A stretch of 64,000 nucleotides of DNA from DASQFI01 sp963780895 (GTDB taxonomy: Bacteria > Acidobacteriota > Vicinamibacteria > Vicinamibacterales > SCN-69-37). The stretch covers positions 124,001 through 188,000 of the forward strand of contig CAWAEG010000008.1 of the NCBI GenBank assembly GCA_963780895.1, written 5' to 3'. How positions within the stretch are numbered: the first letter of the stretch is position 1; each line of letters begins with the position of its first letter. The notes under the pieces were generated by a model, which made no database searches, was not told the DNA's origin, and saw nothing but the letters and a program-made list of their open reading frames with translations. Made by a program: the position numbers and the translations under genes. This document shows positions 54,363-63,366 of this stretch, piece by piece.

Positions 54363-55457
54363 GTGCCGTTGACGAGGTTCCCCTGCCGTGTGTCGATCGT
54401 GGGTGCGGCGCTGCTGGTTCTGGCCGGCACATCGCCCTTTAGTGCGGATGCTCAGACACGCACTACCCGTCCTCAATCGTCCGCGACCAAGCCGAAGACG
54501 ACCGTCAGCAAGCAGACCGCCGCGAAGCCGACCCAGACCCGAACGAGTCTGGCCCGGGCTCGTGCGGCGTCGCGCGCGCGAGCGGCGGCCCGTGCCCGCG
54601 TGGCGCGCGAGCGCATGACACGCGAGGCGATGACTCCGCGGTTCAAGCGCGACGAACTGGGGAACATGATTCCCGACGTCCGTGCCGCGGCCGCGATCGT
54701 CTATGACCCGCAGGCGAACAAGGTGCTGTGGGAGGCGAACTCGCACGAGCCGCGATCGATCGCCAGCCTGACGAAGATCATGACGGCGGTCACGTTCGTC
54801 GCCGACGACCCCGACCTCACGCAGAAGGTCGCGGTCACCCGAGCCGACCTTCGGAACGCGTCGGTCACGTATCTCAAGAACAACGAGCTCATCAGTTACG
54901 CGGATCTGCTGCACCTGACGCTCATCGCGTCGGACAACGCGGCCACGCGCGTGCTCGCGCGCACGTCTGAAGGCGGGACTGCCGCATTCGTCACCCGGAT
55001 GAACGAGATGGCCGCGCACCTGGGCCTCACCAATACGCGATACACGGATCCGTCCGGCCTCGACGCGAACAACATCTCCTCGGCGTACGACCTCTCGCAG
55101 CTCATCGCGTTCGCGGCGGGTGACGAGAAGCTCGGACCGATGATGCGCCTCGCCCAGCACGAAGTGCGCACCAGCAGCCGCGTCTTCACGGTGCACAGCA
55201 CCAACAAGCTCCTCGGCACCGACGTGGACGTCCGTGGCGGCAAGACCGGCTTCATCAGCAAGGCCGGCTACTGCCTCGCGACCCTGCTGCGCATCCCGCA
55301 GGGGCCGCAGGTCTCCGTCGTCGTCCTTGGCGCTGCCAACAGCACCACGCGCTTCTGGGAGGCCCGTCATCTCTTCAACTGGGTCGTCGGACGCATGCAG
55401 GGCCTGGTTGGAGGCGACGAGACGAACCAGCCCGAAGTCGTTTTCAGCCAGAAGTAG
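54363..55457 (+). CDS. D-alanyl-D-alanine carboxypeptidase (peptidase S11), 364 aa
   Basis: Periplasmic peptidoglycan enzyme that trims the terminal D-Ala. Catalytic motifs: S-L-T-K in IASLTKIMTAV, S-D-N in LIASDNAATRV, K-T-G in GGKTGFISKAG. GLTNTRYTDPSGLDANNISS is the usual surrounding. Signal peptide IVGAALLVLAGTSPFSADAQ. Between it and the catalytic domain is an unusually basic linker of about 70 residues (KPKTTVSKQTAAKPTQ, then RARAASRARAAARARVARER). No C-terminal membrane anchor, unlike DacA. GTG 54363 chosen close to the signal peptide, with TGGAG upstream. Confidence 0.9.
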   Translation: MPLTRFPCRVSIVGAALLVLAGTSPFSADAQTRTTRPQSSATKPKTTVSKQTAAKPTQTRTSLARARAASRARAAARARVARERMTREAMTPRFKRDELGNMIPDVRAAAAIVYDPQANKVLWEANSHEPRSIASLTKIMTAVTFVADDPDLTQKVAVTRADLRNASVTYLKNNELISYADLLHLTLIASDNAATRVLARTSEGGTAAFVTRMNEMAAHLGLTNTRYTDPSGLDANNISSAYDLSQLIAFAAGDEKLGPMMRLAQHEVRTSSRVFTVHSTNKLLGTDVDVRGGKTGFISKAGYCLATLLRIPQGPQVSVVVLGAANSTTRFWEARHLFNWVVGRMQGLVGGDETNQPEVVFSQK

Positions 55458-55542
55458 TTCGTCGGCGCGCTTCGTCAACTCTGACCTCAGCGTCCTTTCG
55501 TCGCCCGGCGAGTGCTTCGTGCGCCTGCTAGACTGATCGATC

Positions 55543-57317
55543 GTGGATTCCGGTTGGACGCCTGCTGAGCGACCTCGAGCGACGCCCATCGGCCGCCCGC
55601 CGCAACTGAATCTCCTGATGGTCGCGTCGGAAGTCGCGCCCTGGGCCAAGACCGGCGGCCTCGGGGACGTCGTCGCGGGCCTTCCTGACGCCCTCGACCG
55701 GCTCGGACACCGGGTGACAACGGTGGTCCCCTTCTATCGCGACGTCCCGCTTCCGCCATCGTCGAGCTTCATCCAGCCTATCCGCGTGGGTCCGGCAGCT
55801 CCCGAGGTCACGTTTCACGTCGCCCGTATCGGTTCGCGGCGACGGGTCGTGTTCGTCGAGTCGCCGCGACAGTTCGATCGGCCCGGCATGTACGGCGAGC
55901 ACGGCGCCGACTACCCGGACAACGACCAGCGATTCGGGCTGCTCGCGCACGCCGCGCTCGAGTTCGCGGAAGGGGAGAACGCTGGTGAGCCGTACGACGT
56001 CGTGCATGCACACGACTGGCAGAGTGGAGTGGTCAATGCGCTCATCCGCACGGAGCCCACGCGCTGGACGCGGCTCGCGCGGGCCGGCCTGGTGTTTACC
56101 ATTCACAATCTCGCGTATCAGGGACTGTTTCCGCGCGAGTCGGTGCCCGCCCTGGGCTTGCCGTGGGACGCATTCCGGCTCGACACCGGAGAGTTCTGGG
56201 GCAACTTCAGCTTCCTGAAGGCGGGCATCGCATACGCCGACTTCACGACGACCGTCAGTCCCACGTACGCGCGGGAGACGCTGACGCCCGGAGTTCGGCT
56301 ACGGCATGGAGGGCGTGCTTCACGCGCTCGGCCCGCGGTATGTCGGCATCCTGAACGGCATCGACACCAACGTCTGGAATCCGTCGACCGATCCGTGGCT
56401 GCCGGCGAGCTACGACGTCCACGACCTCTCCGGCAAGGTCGCGTGCAAGCGCGCGCTGCTCGAGCGCTTCAAGCTCCCGGTGGGCGACGACGCGATCCGG
56501 CGGCCGATCGTCGGGATGGTCTCGCGGCTGGTCGATCAGAAGGGGCTCGACCTGGTCGATGCGGCGAAAGACGCGCTGCTCGCGATGGACGCGACCTGGG
56601 TGTTCGTCGGGACGGGGGAGGCGCAGGTACGAAGCGGCGCTCCGAGCGCTGGCCGAGCAGCACCCGGCGCGCGTCGGCGTCTACATCGGCTTCGACGAGA
56701 GCCTCGCGCACCTGGTCGAGGCCGGCGCCGACATGTTCCTGATGCCGTCGAAGTTCGAGCCGTGCGGGCTGAATCAGATGTACAGCCTGCGGTACGGCAC
56801 CGTGCCGATCGTCCACGCGGTGGGCGGGCTGGACGACACGATCCAGCAGTACACGTCGCGCGCGCGTCACGCCAACGGGTTCAAGTTTCATGAACCGACC
56901 GCCGAGGCGCTCGTGCGCACCGTCCGGCAGGCGATCCGGCTCTATCAGGACCGGGACATCTGGCGTCAGCTGATCCATCAGGGAATGGCAGAAGACCACT
57001 CCTGGAGGAACTCGGCGAGGGAATATGTCAAAGTGTACAGACGGGCCAGGCTCGATGGAGCCGCCAGGGCGATGAATGACATGACCTCCGAGGTCATTTT
57101 GCGGAGCCCCAAAATGACCTCGGAGGTCTTTACAGGAGCAGACACGGCGCGATGGCATCCGAGCACATTCAGACGTTCACCGACGGCAATTTCGACACGG
57201 GTGTTCTCAAGGCGGAGAGCCTCGTGCTCGTCGACTTCTGGGCGGAATGGTGCGGTCCGTGCCGCGCGATGGAGCCGGCCATCAACGCGCTGGCGACCGA
57301 CTACGTCGGAAAGGTGA
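55543..57317 (+). CDS. glgA: Glycogen synthase (ADP-glucose type), frame broken twice
   Basis: GT5 glycosyltransferase that adds ADP-glucose to alpha-1,4-glucan. N-terminal signature LLMVASEVAPWAKTGGLGDV, VVPFYRDVPL, VHAHDWQ, GLVFTIHNLAYQGLFP; C-terminal IVGMVSRLVDQKGLDLV, MPSKFEPCGLNQMYSL, YGTVPIVHAVGGLDDT. Extra C bases near 56290 and 56625 break the frame. GTG 55543 gives a short N-terminal extension before the family start. The end is unclear: the open frame runs past YVKVYRRARLDGAARAMN through the hairpin at 57083 and into thioredoxin, stopping at 57317. The natural end is probably near 57080, and a further error is likely. Confidence 0.88.
57083..57128 (+). repeat. 18-bp perfect inverted repeat, GACCTC family
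   Basis: GACCTCCGAGGTCATTTT, 10-nt loop, then its exact complement, followed by TTTAC. The first 13 bases are themselves palindromic. Same design as 48861-48950 (outer GACCTC, inner TTTT, downstream T run). Located between glgA and trxA, 23 bases before the trxA start; it probably acts as a terminator or mobile hairpin. Confidence 0.8.
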
Positions 57318-57483
57318 GCGGTCGGGAAGCTGAACGTCGATGACAACCCGAGCATCACGATGCGCTACATGGTGCGCGGCATTCCGACCGTCATGCTCTT
57401 CAAGGGCGGCCAGATCGTCGATCAGATCGTCGGCCTCGTCGACAAGAGCGACGCTGAAGCAGATGCTCGACCGGCACCTCTAG
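57152..57483 (+). CDS. trxA: Thioredoxin, frame broken twice, 109 aa corrected
   Basis: Disulfide reductase of the cytosol. Active site WAEWCGPCRAMEP in the expected place; FTDGNFDTGVLKAESLVLVDF before it and, after the first break, GKLNVDDNPSITMRYMVRGIPTVMLFKGGQ with the conserved cis-Pro (GIPT). Extra G bases near 57318 and 57450 (both after AGC) break the frame; with them removed the end reads KSTLKQMLDRHL. AGGAG sits about 13 nt upstream of the ATG. Placed directly before its reductase. Confidence 0.9.
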
Positions 57484-57500
57484 CTCGCATCGATCCCTTC

Positions 57501-58430
57501 ATGCTCGACGCACAACGTCATCATCATCGGTTCCGGGCCGGCCGGGCTCACGGCGGCGCTGTATGCCGCGCGCGCGAATCTCAAGCCGCTCATGATCGAA
57601 GGCCTCGAAGCCGGCGGTCAGCTCATGCTGACGACGGACGTCGAGAACTTTCCCGGGCTTCGCCGAAGGCATCATGGGGCCCGATCTGATGGCCGCGATG
57701 CGCGAACAGGCAGAACGGTTCGGCGCCGTGCATGCACAGGGGCAACGTGACGGCGGTCGAGCTCCGACCGGCCGCCGTTCGAGGTCACGACGCGACGACG
57801 ACACGTTTCTCGGCAAGACGGTGATCATCGCGACGGGCGCTTCCGCGAGGCTGCTCGGCCTGCCGGCGGAGCGCGCGCTGATGGGCCACGGCGTGTCGAC
57901 GTGCGCGACCTGCGACGGGTTCTTCTTTCGCGGCAAGCCGATCGCGGTCGTCGGCGGCGGCGACTCGGCGATGGAGGAAGCGACGTTCCTCACGCGGTTC
58001 GCGTCGCACGTCACGGTCATCCATCGCCGGAACACCCTCCGCGCGTCGAAGATCATGCAGGACAAGGCCTTCGCGAACCCGAAGATCTCGTTCGAGTGGG
58101 ACATCGGAAGTGGTCGACGTCAAAGACGCGTCCGAGGGCGTCCTGTCGAGCGTTCACCTCAGGAATCACAAGACCGGCGCCGAGAAAGACCTCGCTGTCG
58201 ACGGCCTCTTCGTCGCGATCGGCCACATGCCGAACACGTCGCTCTTCAAGGGCCAGCTCGAGATGGACGAGAACGGGTACCTCATCACGAACGAGGGCGC
58301 CCGGACGAACGTCCCGGGCGTCTTCGCGTGCGGCGACGTCCAGGATCACATTTATCGTCAGGCAATCACGGCGGCGGGGTCCGGATGTATGGCGGCGATT
58401 GATGCGGAGAGATACTTGAGCCGGGTCTAG
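57501..58430 (+). CDS. trxB: Thioredoxin reductase, frame broken six times, 307 aa corrected
   Basis: FAD/NADPH enzyme reducing thioredoxin. Seen in pieces: VIIIGSGPAGLTAALYAARA (FAD), GPDLMAAMREQAERFGA, VIIATGASARLLGLP, redox site CATCDG, VVGGGDSAMEEATFL (NADPH), VDGLFVAIGHMPNT and GVFACGDVQDHIYRQA at the end. Six single-base insertions (near 57504, 57658, 57728, 57759, 57787 and 58105) fully account for the frame changes, returning to the starting frame. Motifs are intact, which argues against decay. Operon partner of trxA, 17 bases apart. Confidence 0.9.
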
Positions 58431-58443
58431 GGCGGTGTCGCCA

Positions 58444-58510
58444 AAGTACGGGGTGGAAAGCACGCAAGGTACGGTGTGAAGAGCAATCGAAGTGCTGGGT
58501 GAAACGCGCG
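58444..58510. repeat. Three tandem units of about 22-24 bp (AAGTACGGGGTGAAAAGC type)
   Basis: Units start AAGTACGGGGTGG, AAGGTACGGTGTG and AAGTGCTGGGTGA. The same unit appears in the opposite orientation at 58747-58834, on the other side of the 37-aa gene, so the gene sits between facing arrays. Confidence 0.75.
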
Positions 58511-58552
58511 TGTCGTGCGCGTGTTGCTCACGCCATCCGGTTATCGCGGACG

Positions 58553-58666
58553 CTAGATGTGGCTTCGCCACTTCTTCAGCCACGGCTTGTTCCTGATCCT
58601 CAGAACTAGCAGGACCGCCGCCGCGGCGACGAGAATCCCGCTCCACGCGTCGAACCATTCCGACAT
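58553..58666 (-). CDS. Small single-pass membrane protein, 37 aa
   Basis: MSEWFDAWSGILVAAAAVLL start, then VLRIRNKPWLKKWRSHI: one helix of about 15 hydrophobic residues followed by a basic, Trp-containing tail. A perfect GGAGGT lies 5 nt before the ATG, the strongest ribosome site in this part of the window. Too short for most gene finders. Function unknown. It lies between two facing repeat arrays. Confidence 0.65.
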   Translation of the reverse strand: MSEWFDAWSGILVAAAAVLLVLRIRNKPWLKKWRSHI

Positions 58667-58746
58667 CGGCACCTCCAGCGGCCGGAATTGTACCGCGTGG
58701 GCGGTTTTGGGAAGCAAATACTGAAACGGCTTCAGACAGCGTACGA

Positions 58747-58834
58747 CGAGCGCACTTCACTCTGCACTTCGCGCGCTTTTCAACCCGTACTTCGAGTGCA
58801 TTTAACGCCGTACTTCACTGCACTCGAGGTACTT
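58747..58834. repeat. Three to four tandem units, inverted relative to 58444-58510
   Basis: Read on the minus strand the units begin AAGTACGGCGTTAAATGC, AAGTACGGGTTGAAAAGC and AAGTGCAGAGTGAAGTGC, with a partial fourth unit at 58817-58834 next to the mnmA stop codon. Together with the left array they enclose about 235 bases holding the 37-aa gene. Confidence 0.75.
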
Positions 58835-59900
58835 ATTCGATCCAGCCTCCACCAGCCACTTCCTCGCCGTCGTAGAAAACCACAGCCTGGCCTGGCGTGA
58901 TCGCCATCTGCGGCCGATCGAACGTGACGTGGGCGCGGCCGCCGGTGTCGGCGGTGACGGTGGCGGGGGCGTCGATGTGGCGGTGGCGGATGCGCGCGGT
59001 CACGCGAACGGGAGTCGCCGGGCGAGTCGCCGCTGATCCAGTTGACGCCTGACGCGGTCAGTTCGCGGCGCTCCAGTTCCTCGCGCGGGCCGACGACGAC
59101 GCGCGATTCGGCGGCGTCGAGGCGAAGCACGTAGAGCGGTCGACCGGCGGAGAGGCCGAGACCCTTCCGCTGGCCGACCGTCAGGCGGTGAACACCCCGG
59201 TGACTGGCCGAGCACTCGGCCCGAGGTATCGACGACTTCGGCCTCGGGCGAGCGCCTCAGCGGCCGCCCGCTCGACGAAGCCGGCCGCGTCGCCGTCCGG
59301 CACGAAGCAGATCTCGTGACTGTCCGGCTTGTCGGCGACGGCGAGCCCGCGCGCGTGCGCGTGCGCGCGCACTTCGTGCTTGGTGAGGTGCCCGACGGGG
59401 AACATGGCGCGGGCGAGCTGCTCCTGGGTCAGCGAAAAGAGGAAATAGGTCTGGTCCTTCTCGCGGTCGACGCTGCGGAGGAGCCGGTATCGCCCGGTCG
59501 GCTCGTCGAAGACGACCCGGGCGTAGTGACCGGTGCCGACGGCCGCGGCGTCCAGCGCACCGGCGCGTTCGACCAGCGTCGCGAACTTCAGGTCCGCGTT
59601 GCAGTGGACGCACGGAATCGGCGTGCGTCCGGCCGCATATTCGGCGACGAAATTCCGCACGACCGACGCCTGAAACCGCTCCTCGAAGTTGACGATGTAG
59701 TGGGGAATGCCGATGGCGGCGGCGACTCGGCGCGCGTCGTACAGATCGTCGAGGCTGCAGCACGACCCGAACGCCTCGGGCGACTCGCGCTGATCGTAGA
59801 GCTGCATCGAGAGACCGATGACCTCGTGACCGGCCTGTGCCAGCAGGCTCGCGGCCACCGACGAATCGACGCCGCCGGACATGGCGACGACGACGCGCAT
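58833..59900 (-). CDS. mnmA: tRNA-specific 2-thiouridylase, frame broken three times
   Basis: Makes the 2-thio group of U34 in tRNA-Lys, -Glu and -Gln. PP-loop MSGGVDSSVAA at the start, GIPHYIVNFEERFQASVV, CVHCNADLKFATL (catalytic-cysteine region), GTGHYARV, REKDQTYFLFSLTQEQLARA, LGHLTKHEVR-type block and FCFVPDGD-like ICFVPDGD. After breaks near 59235, 59205 and 59022 (one extra base each) the tail reads LTVGQRKGLGLSAGRPLYVL and MAITPGQAVVFYDGEEVAGG. It follows the cysteine desulfurase by 2 bases; that enzyme would supply its sulfur. The window's tRNA-Lys (TTT) is a natural substrate. Confidence 0.92.
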
Positions 59901-59902
59901 GG

Positions 59903-61071
59903 CTACCGCAGTGCCGCGGCCGTGCGGCTGAGGCGTCTCAGCTTGGTCACGAGACCCGGCAGGATGTCGGCGACGAAATCGATTTCCTCGGCGGTCGTCC
60001 CGGGTCCAAGGCTGAAGCGCAGCGAGTTGCGCGCGCGCGCCGAGGGCAGGCCCATCGCGCGCAGGACGTGCGACGGCTCGAGCGATCCCGACGAGCAGGC
60101 CGAACCGGTCGACACCGCGACGCCTTCGAGATCGAGCGCGATCAGGAGCGACTCCGCCTCGAGGCCGTCGAAGCTGATGTTCGTGGTGTTCGGCACGCGC
60201 GCGGCGCGGTCGCCGTTCACGACGGTCCCGGAAACCGTCGCGAGGATCTTCGCTTCGAGCCGATCGCGCAGCAGGGCGATCCGCGCCGCCGCCGTCCCGA
60301 GGCGAGCCTGCGCGAGCTCGGCGGCGACGCCCAGACCCGGCGAGCAGCGGGACGTTCTCCGTGCCCGCCCGGCGATTGCGCTCCTGACGCCCGCCGGTCA
60401 TCGTCGAGATCGAGTCGCACGCCGCGACGGACCCAGAGCGCGCCGGTGCCCTTCGGACCGCCGAACTTGTGGCCCGAGAGCGAGAGCGCGTCGACGCCCA
60501 GCTCCCGCACGGAGACCGGAATCTTGCCGACCGACTGCACGGCGTCGGTGTGGAAGAGCGCGCCGTGCTCGCGGGCGATTGCGGCCAGCTCCGCGATCGG
60601 CTGGATCGTGCCGACTTCGTTGTTGGCGTGCATCACGGAGACGAGGGCGGTTTCCCGGTCGATGGCCGCGCGGAACGTCTGCGGAAGCAGTACGCCGGTT
60701 TCGGGTACCGACAAGGTCCGCGCCGCCCACCCCTGGCGCTCGAGCGCCTTCACGGTGTTGAGCACCGCCTCGTGCTCGATGCCCGTTGTGACGATCTTGC
60801 GACGCCCGGTGGGCTCGAGTGCCTCGGCCGCGCCTCGCAGCGCGAGGTTGTCGGCCTCCGTCCCGCCGCTCGTGAGCACGACCTCGCTCGGGTCGGCGTC
60901 GATGAGGCGCGCGACGCTCGCGCGCGCGTCGTCGAGCACCGCCTTGGCGCGCTGCCCGAAGGCGTGCACGGACGAGGCATTACCAAATTCGGAGCCAAGT
61001 ACACGATTGACGGTGTCGACGACCTCCGGAGCCGGTGGTGACGTGGCGTTGTAGTCGAGATAGATGCGCAC
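59903..61071 (-). CDS. Cysteine desulfurase (NifS/IscS-type), frame broken twice
   Basis: PLP enzyme releasing sulfur from cysteine for Fe-S clusters and tRNA thiolation. RIYLDYNATSPPAPEVVDTV start, FGNASSVHAFGQRAK, LTSGGTEADNLAL, TGIEHEAVLN, HANNEVGTIQPI, LFHTDAVQSVGK, catalytic Lys in LSGHKFGGPKG, RRAGTENVPLLAG and active Cys in STGSACSSGSLEPSHVL. Extra bases near 60405 and 60345 break the frame. GTG 61071 is chosen at the family start; an ATG upstream would add about 17 residues. Group assignment (IscS or NifS) is not certain. Operon with mnmA. Confidence 0.92.
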
Positions 61072-61253
61072 AGGGCCGCTCGCGTGATCGTAGCATCGCG
61101 GTACGAACCCTGCAGGCATGCAGGCGAAGTGCCGAAAATCGCTATTGGACGCAAGCGCACGGCGGTATACTTGCCGCGCCCGGCCTCCCCAGCTGGCCGC
61201 GCCGGTGAATTTGCCGGCGATTCCAGGGCTTTTTTCGGCTTGGAGAACAACAC

Positions 61254-61863
61254 ATGTGGAAGCGCGACGAGGGCGTACGGCCGCCCCAACCGATGACAGG
61301 TTCGACGTCAACACCGAGTGGCGCCGTGCCCCCGGCCCAGCCGCAGCCGCCGGCACCCCGTCCGGAGGTTGGCCGCCAACAAGAGAGGGACGTAGTGAAT
61401 ATTGGAAAGAGCGTCATCATCAAAGGTGAACTGAGCGGGAGCGAGGACCTGACGATCGAAGGACAGGTCGAGGGCAAGATCGAGCTCCGGCAGAACATTC
61501 TGACCATCGGCCCGAACGCCAAGATCAAGGCGCAGGTCTTCGCCAAGGCGATCATCGTGCAGGGCGAGGTGCACGGCAACGTGTCCGCCACCGAGCGCGT
61601 GGACATTCGCGACAACGGCTCGGTCGACGGGGACCTGTCCGCGCCGCGCGTGGCGATCGCCGACGGCGCGCACTTCCGCGGCAGCATCGACATGCAGCGC
61701 CAGGGTCAGGGCGCCAAGCCGGGCGACATGAAGCACACTGACGCCAAAGCCACCGAACAGAAACTCACTCCGGCCGCTGCGCACGCGGGCGCCGCGCCGA
61801 CACCGGTACCGGTAAGGCCGGGCGGACGGGCTGTCCGCGGATCAGGAGTCTGTTTGGCGGTAA
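61254..61863 (+). CDS. Bactofilin (polymer-forming cytoskeletal protein), frame broken once near its end
   Basis: Right-handed beta-helix protein that self-assembles into membrane-linked filaments. Disordered Pro-rich N-terminus (1-45), core from DVVNIGKSVIIKGELSGSED to DGAHFRGSID with repeating GxV/GxI turns (about 48-150), then a Lys/Ala-rich tail. Without correction the frame runs on into the next gene; dropping one G near 61824 gives ADGLSADQESVWR and a TAA at 61861, a far more natural end. Roles in cell shape or polarity are family knowledge. Confidence 0.85.
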
Positions 61864-61895
61864 CGTTCAAGTGGGGAGCTCGGAAGGGCGAGACG

Positions 61896-62496
61896 GTGCC
61901 CATGCCGGTGGAAGTGTCTGAGCCGCCCGTAACGTTATCGACGTCGAAGGTTCTGCCCCGCGTCATCTCCGTCCTCTCGCAGCGTCCGGCGCCCGTCCTC
62001 CTCGACCTCGGCCCCGTCGTCGGCTCGAACATCGCCTTCTTCGGCGATCGGCTGGCCTGCAAGATTCACGTCGAGGACTTGTTCAACGAGGTCGAGGGCT
62101 ACGCCCGCCGCTCCACGCGCGTCGGTCTCGCGGAGTCGCTCGTCAACCGACTGAGACATGCCGACGAATCGATCGACGGCGTCCTGTGCTGGGACCTCTT
62201 CGACTTTCTCGACAACACCACGGGCAAGGAGCTCGCGACGCGGCTCGCGAGTCTGCTGCGGCCAGGCGGCGTGCTGTACGGCTTCTTCGGCACGACGCCG
62301 GTCGAGCTCGCTGCACTACACACGCTTCGCCGTCGCTTCTGAAAACAGCTTCCGCCAGAAGACCTACCCGGCCACCGCGGTTCGCCGGAACGTGCTGCTG
62401 ACCCGCGACATCAACCGGATGTTCGAGGGCCTGGTCGTCGCCGAGTCCGTCCTGCTCAAGAGCAGCACCCGAGAGACCCTGTTCCGCAAGCCCTGA
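61896..62496 (+). CDS. SAM-dependent methyltransferase-like protein, frame broken once, about 199 aa
   Basis: Class I methyltransferase-like fold: PAPVLLDLGPVVGSNIAFFG (motif I position), ACKIHVEDLF, GVLCWDLFDFLDN, LASLLRPGGVLYGFFGT. After an extra G near 62313 the tail continues LHYTRFAVASENSFRQKTYP and NRMFEGLVVAESVLLKSS. The motif I glycines are partly replaced (GPVVGS for GxGxG), so activity is uncertain. GTG 61896 has GGAAGG 8 nt upstream. It follows bactofilin by 32 bases and appears fused to it only because of the break. Confidence 0.75.
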
Positions 62497-62570
62497 GGCC
62501 GGGGAGACTCCCCTGGCGTCGCGTTCTTCAGACGTTCCCCTCGAAACTGTGAAAAACTAACGGGTCGGCC

Positions 62571-63366
62571 ATGCGCCCGATCATCGCCTTGCTGAGCGAC
62601 TTCGGGACCCGCGATCACTACGCGGGGGTGATGAAGGGTGTCATCCTCAGTATTTGTCCGGAGGCGACGCTCGTGGACGTATCCCACGACCTGCCGGCCC
62701 ACGACATCCCGTTCGCGGCCCTCGAGCTCGCCGCCACCTACAAGTACTTTCCGGCCGGAACGATCTTTCTCGCCGTCGTCGACCCTGGCGTCGGGACGTC
62801 ACGCCGGGGCCTGGCCGCGGAGGCCGGCGACTGGCGGTTCGTCGCTCCTGATAACGGCGTCCTGACGGCGGTCTTTCAGGACGTCGCCGCCCAAGAAAGT
62901 GGTCGAGCTGACGGAGCGGCGGTTCGCGCGACCGACGGTCAGCCGGACGTTCGAGGGGCGCGATCGCTTTGCGCCCGCGGCGGCGTGGATCGCCAAGGGC
63001 ACGCAACTCCAGGCGCTCGGCCGGATCGTCACGGACTATCAGCTGCTGGACCTGCCGCGGCCGAGGTTCGAAGACGGCGTCCTCCGCGGATCGGTCGTTC
63101 GCGTCGATCGATTCGGCAACGTCGTGACCAACCTCGATCGCCGTTCGTGCGAACGGCTGGCCGACGGCACGCGCGGCCTGCAGTTGACGGTACGGCGGCC
63201 AGTCGATCGCGCGGCTCGTCTCGACCTATTCCGATATCGCCCCTGGCGAGATCGGCGCGCTGTTCGGCAGCACCGGATCACCTGGAATGCGCCGCGCACG
63301 CGGCCAGCGCCGCCGAGCAGCTCGGCGTCGCCGTGGGGGATCCGGTGGAGCTGCGCCGCGGCATGA
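62571..63366 (+). CDS. SAM hydroxide adenosyltransferase (DUF62/chlorinase-like), frame broken four times
   Basis: Splits S-adenosylmethionine to adenosine and methionine with water; relatives in actinomycetes add chloride or fluoride. Seen: ALLSDFGTRDHYAGVMKG, VDVSHDLPAHDI, AVVDPGVGTSRRGL, APDNGVLTAVFQ, then after breaks KKVVELTERRFARPTVSRTF, VVRVDRFGNVVTNLD, GQSIARLVSTYSDIAPGEI and AAEQLGVAVGDPVELR. Extra bases near 62892, 63195, 63285 and 63355 explain all changes. The stop at 63364 overlaps the next ATG (ATGA). The halogenase-specific loop cannot be judged. Confidence 0.85.

Noticed and set aside
57152..58430. Programmed ribosomal frameshifting in trxA and trxB
   Set aside because: Eight sites in two small genes with no shared slippery sequence; housekeeping genes with this many programmed shifts are implausible. 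Residual insertion error explains them better.
61254..62342. Natural fusion of bactofilin and a methyltransferase
   Set aside because: The two lie in one frame only as written. Dropping one G near 61824 gives bactofilin a plausible stop at 61861, and the second gene has its own ribosome site.
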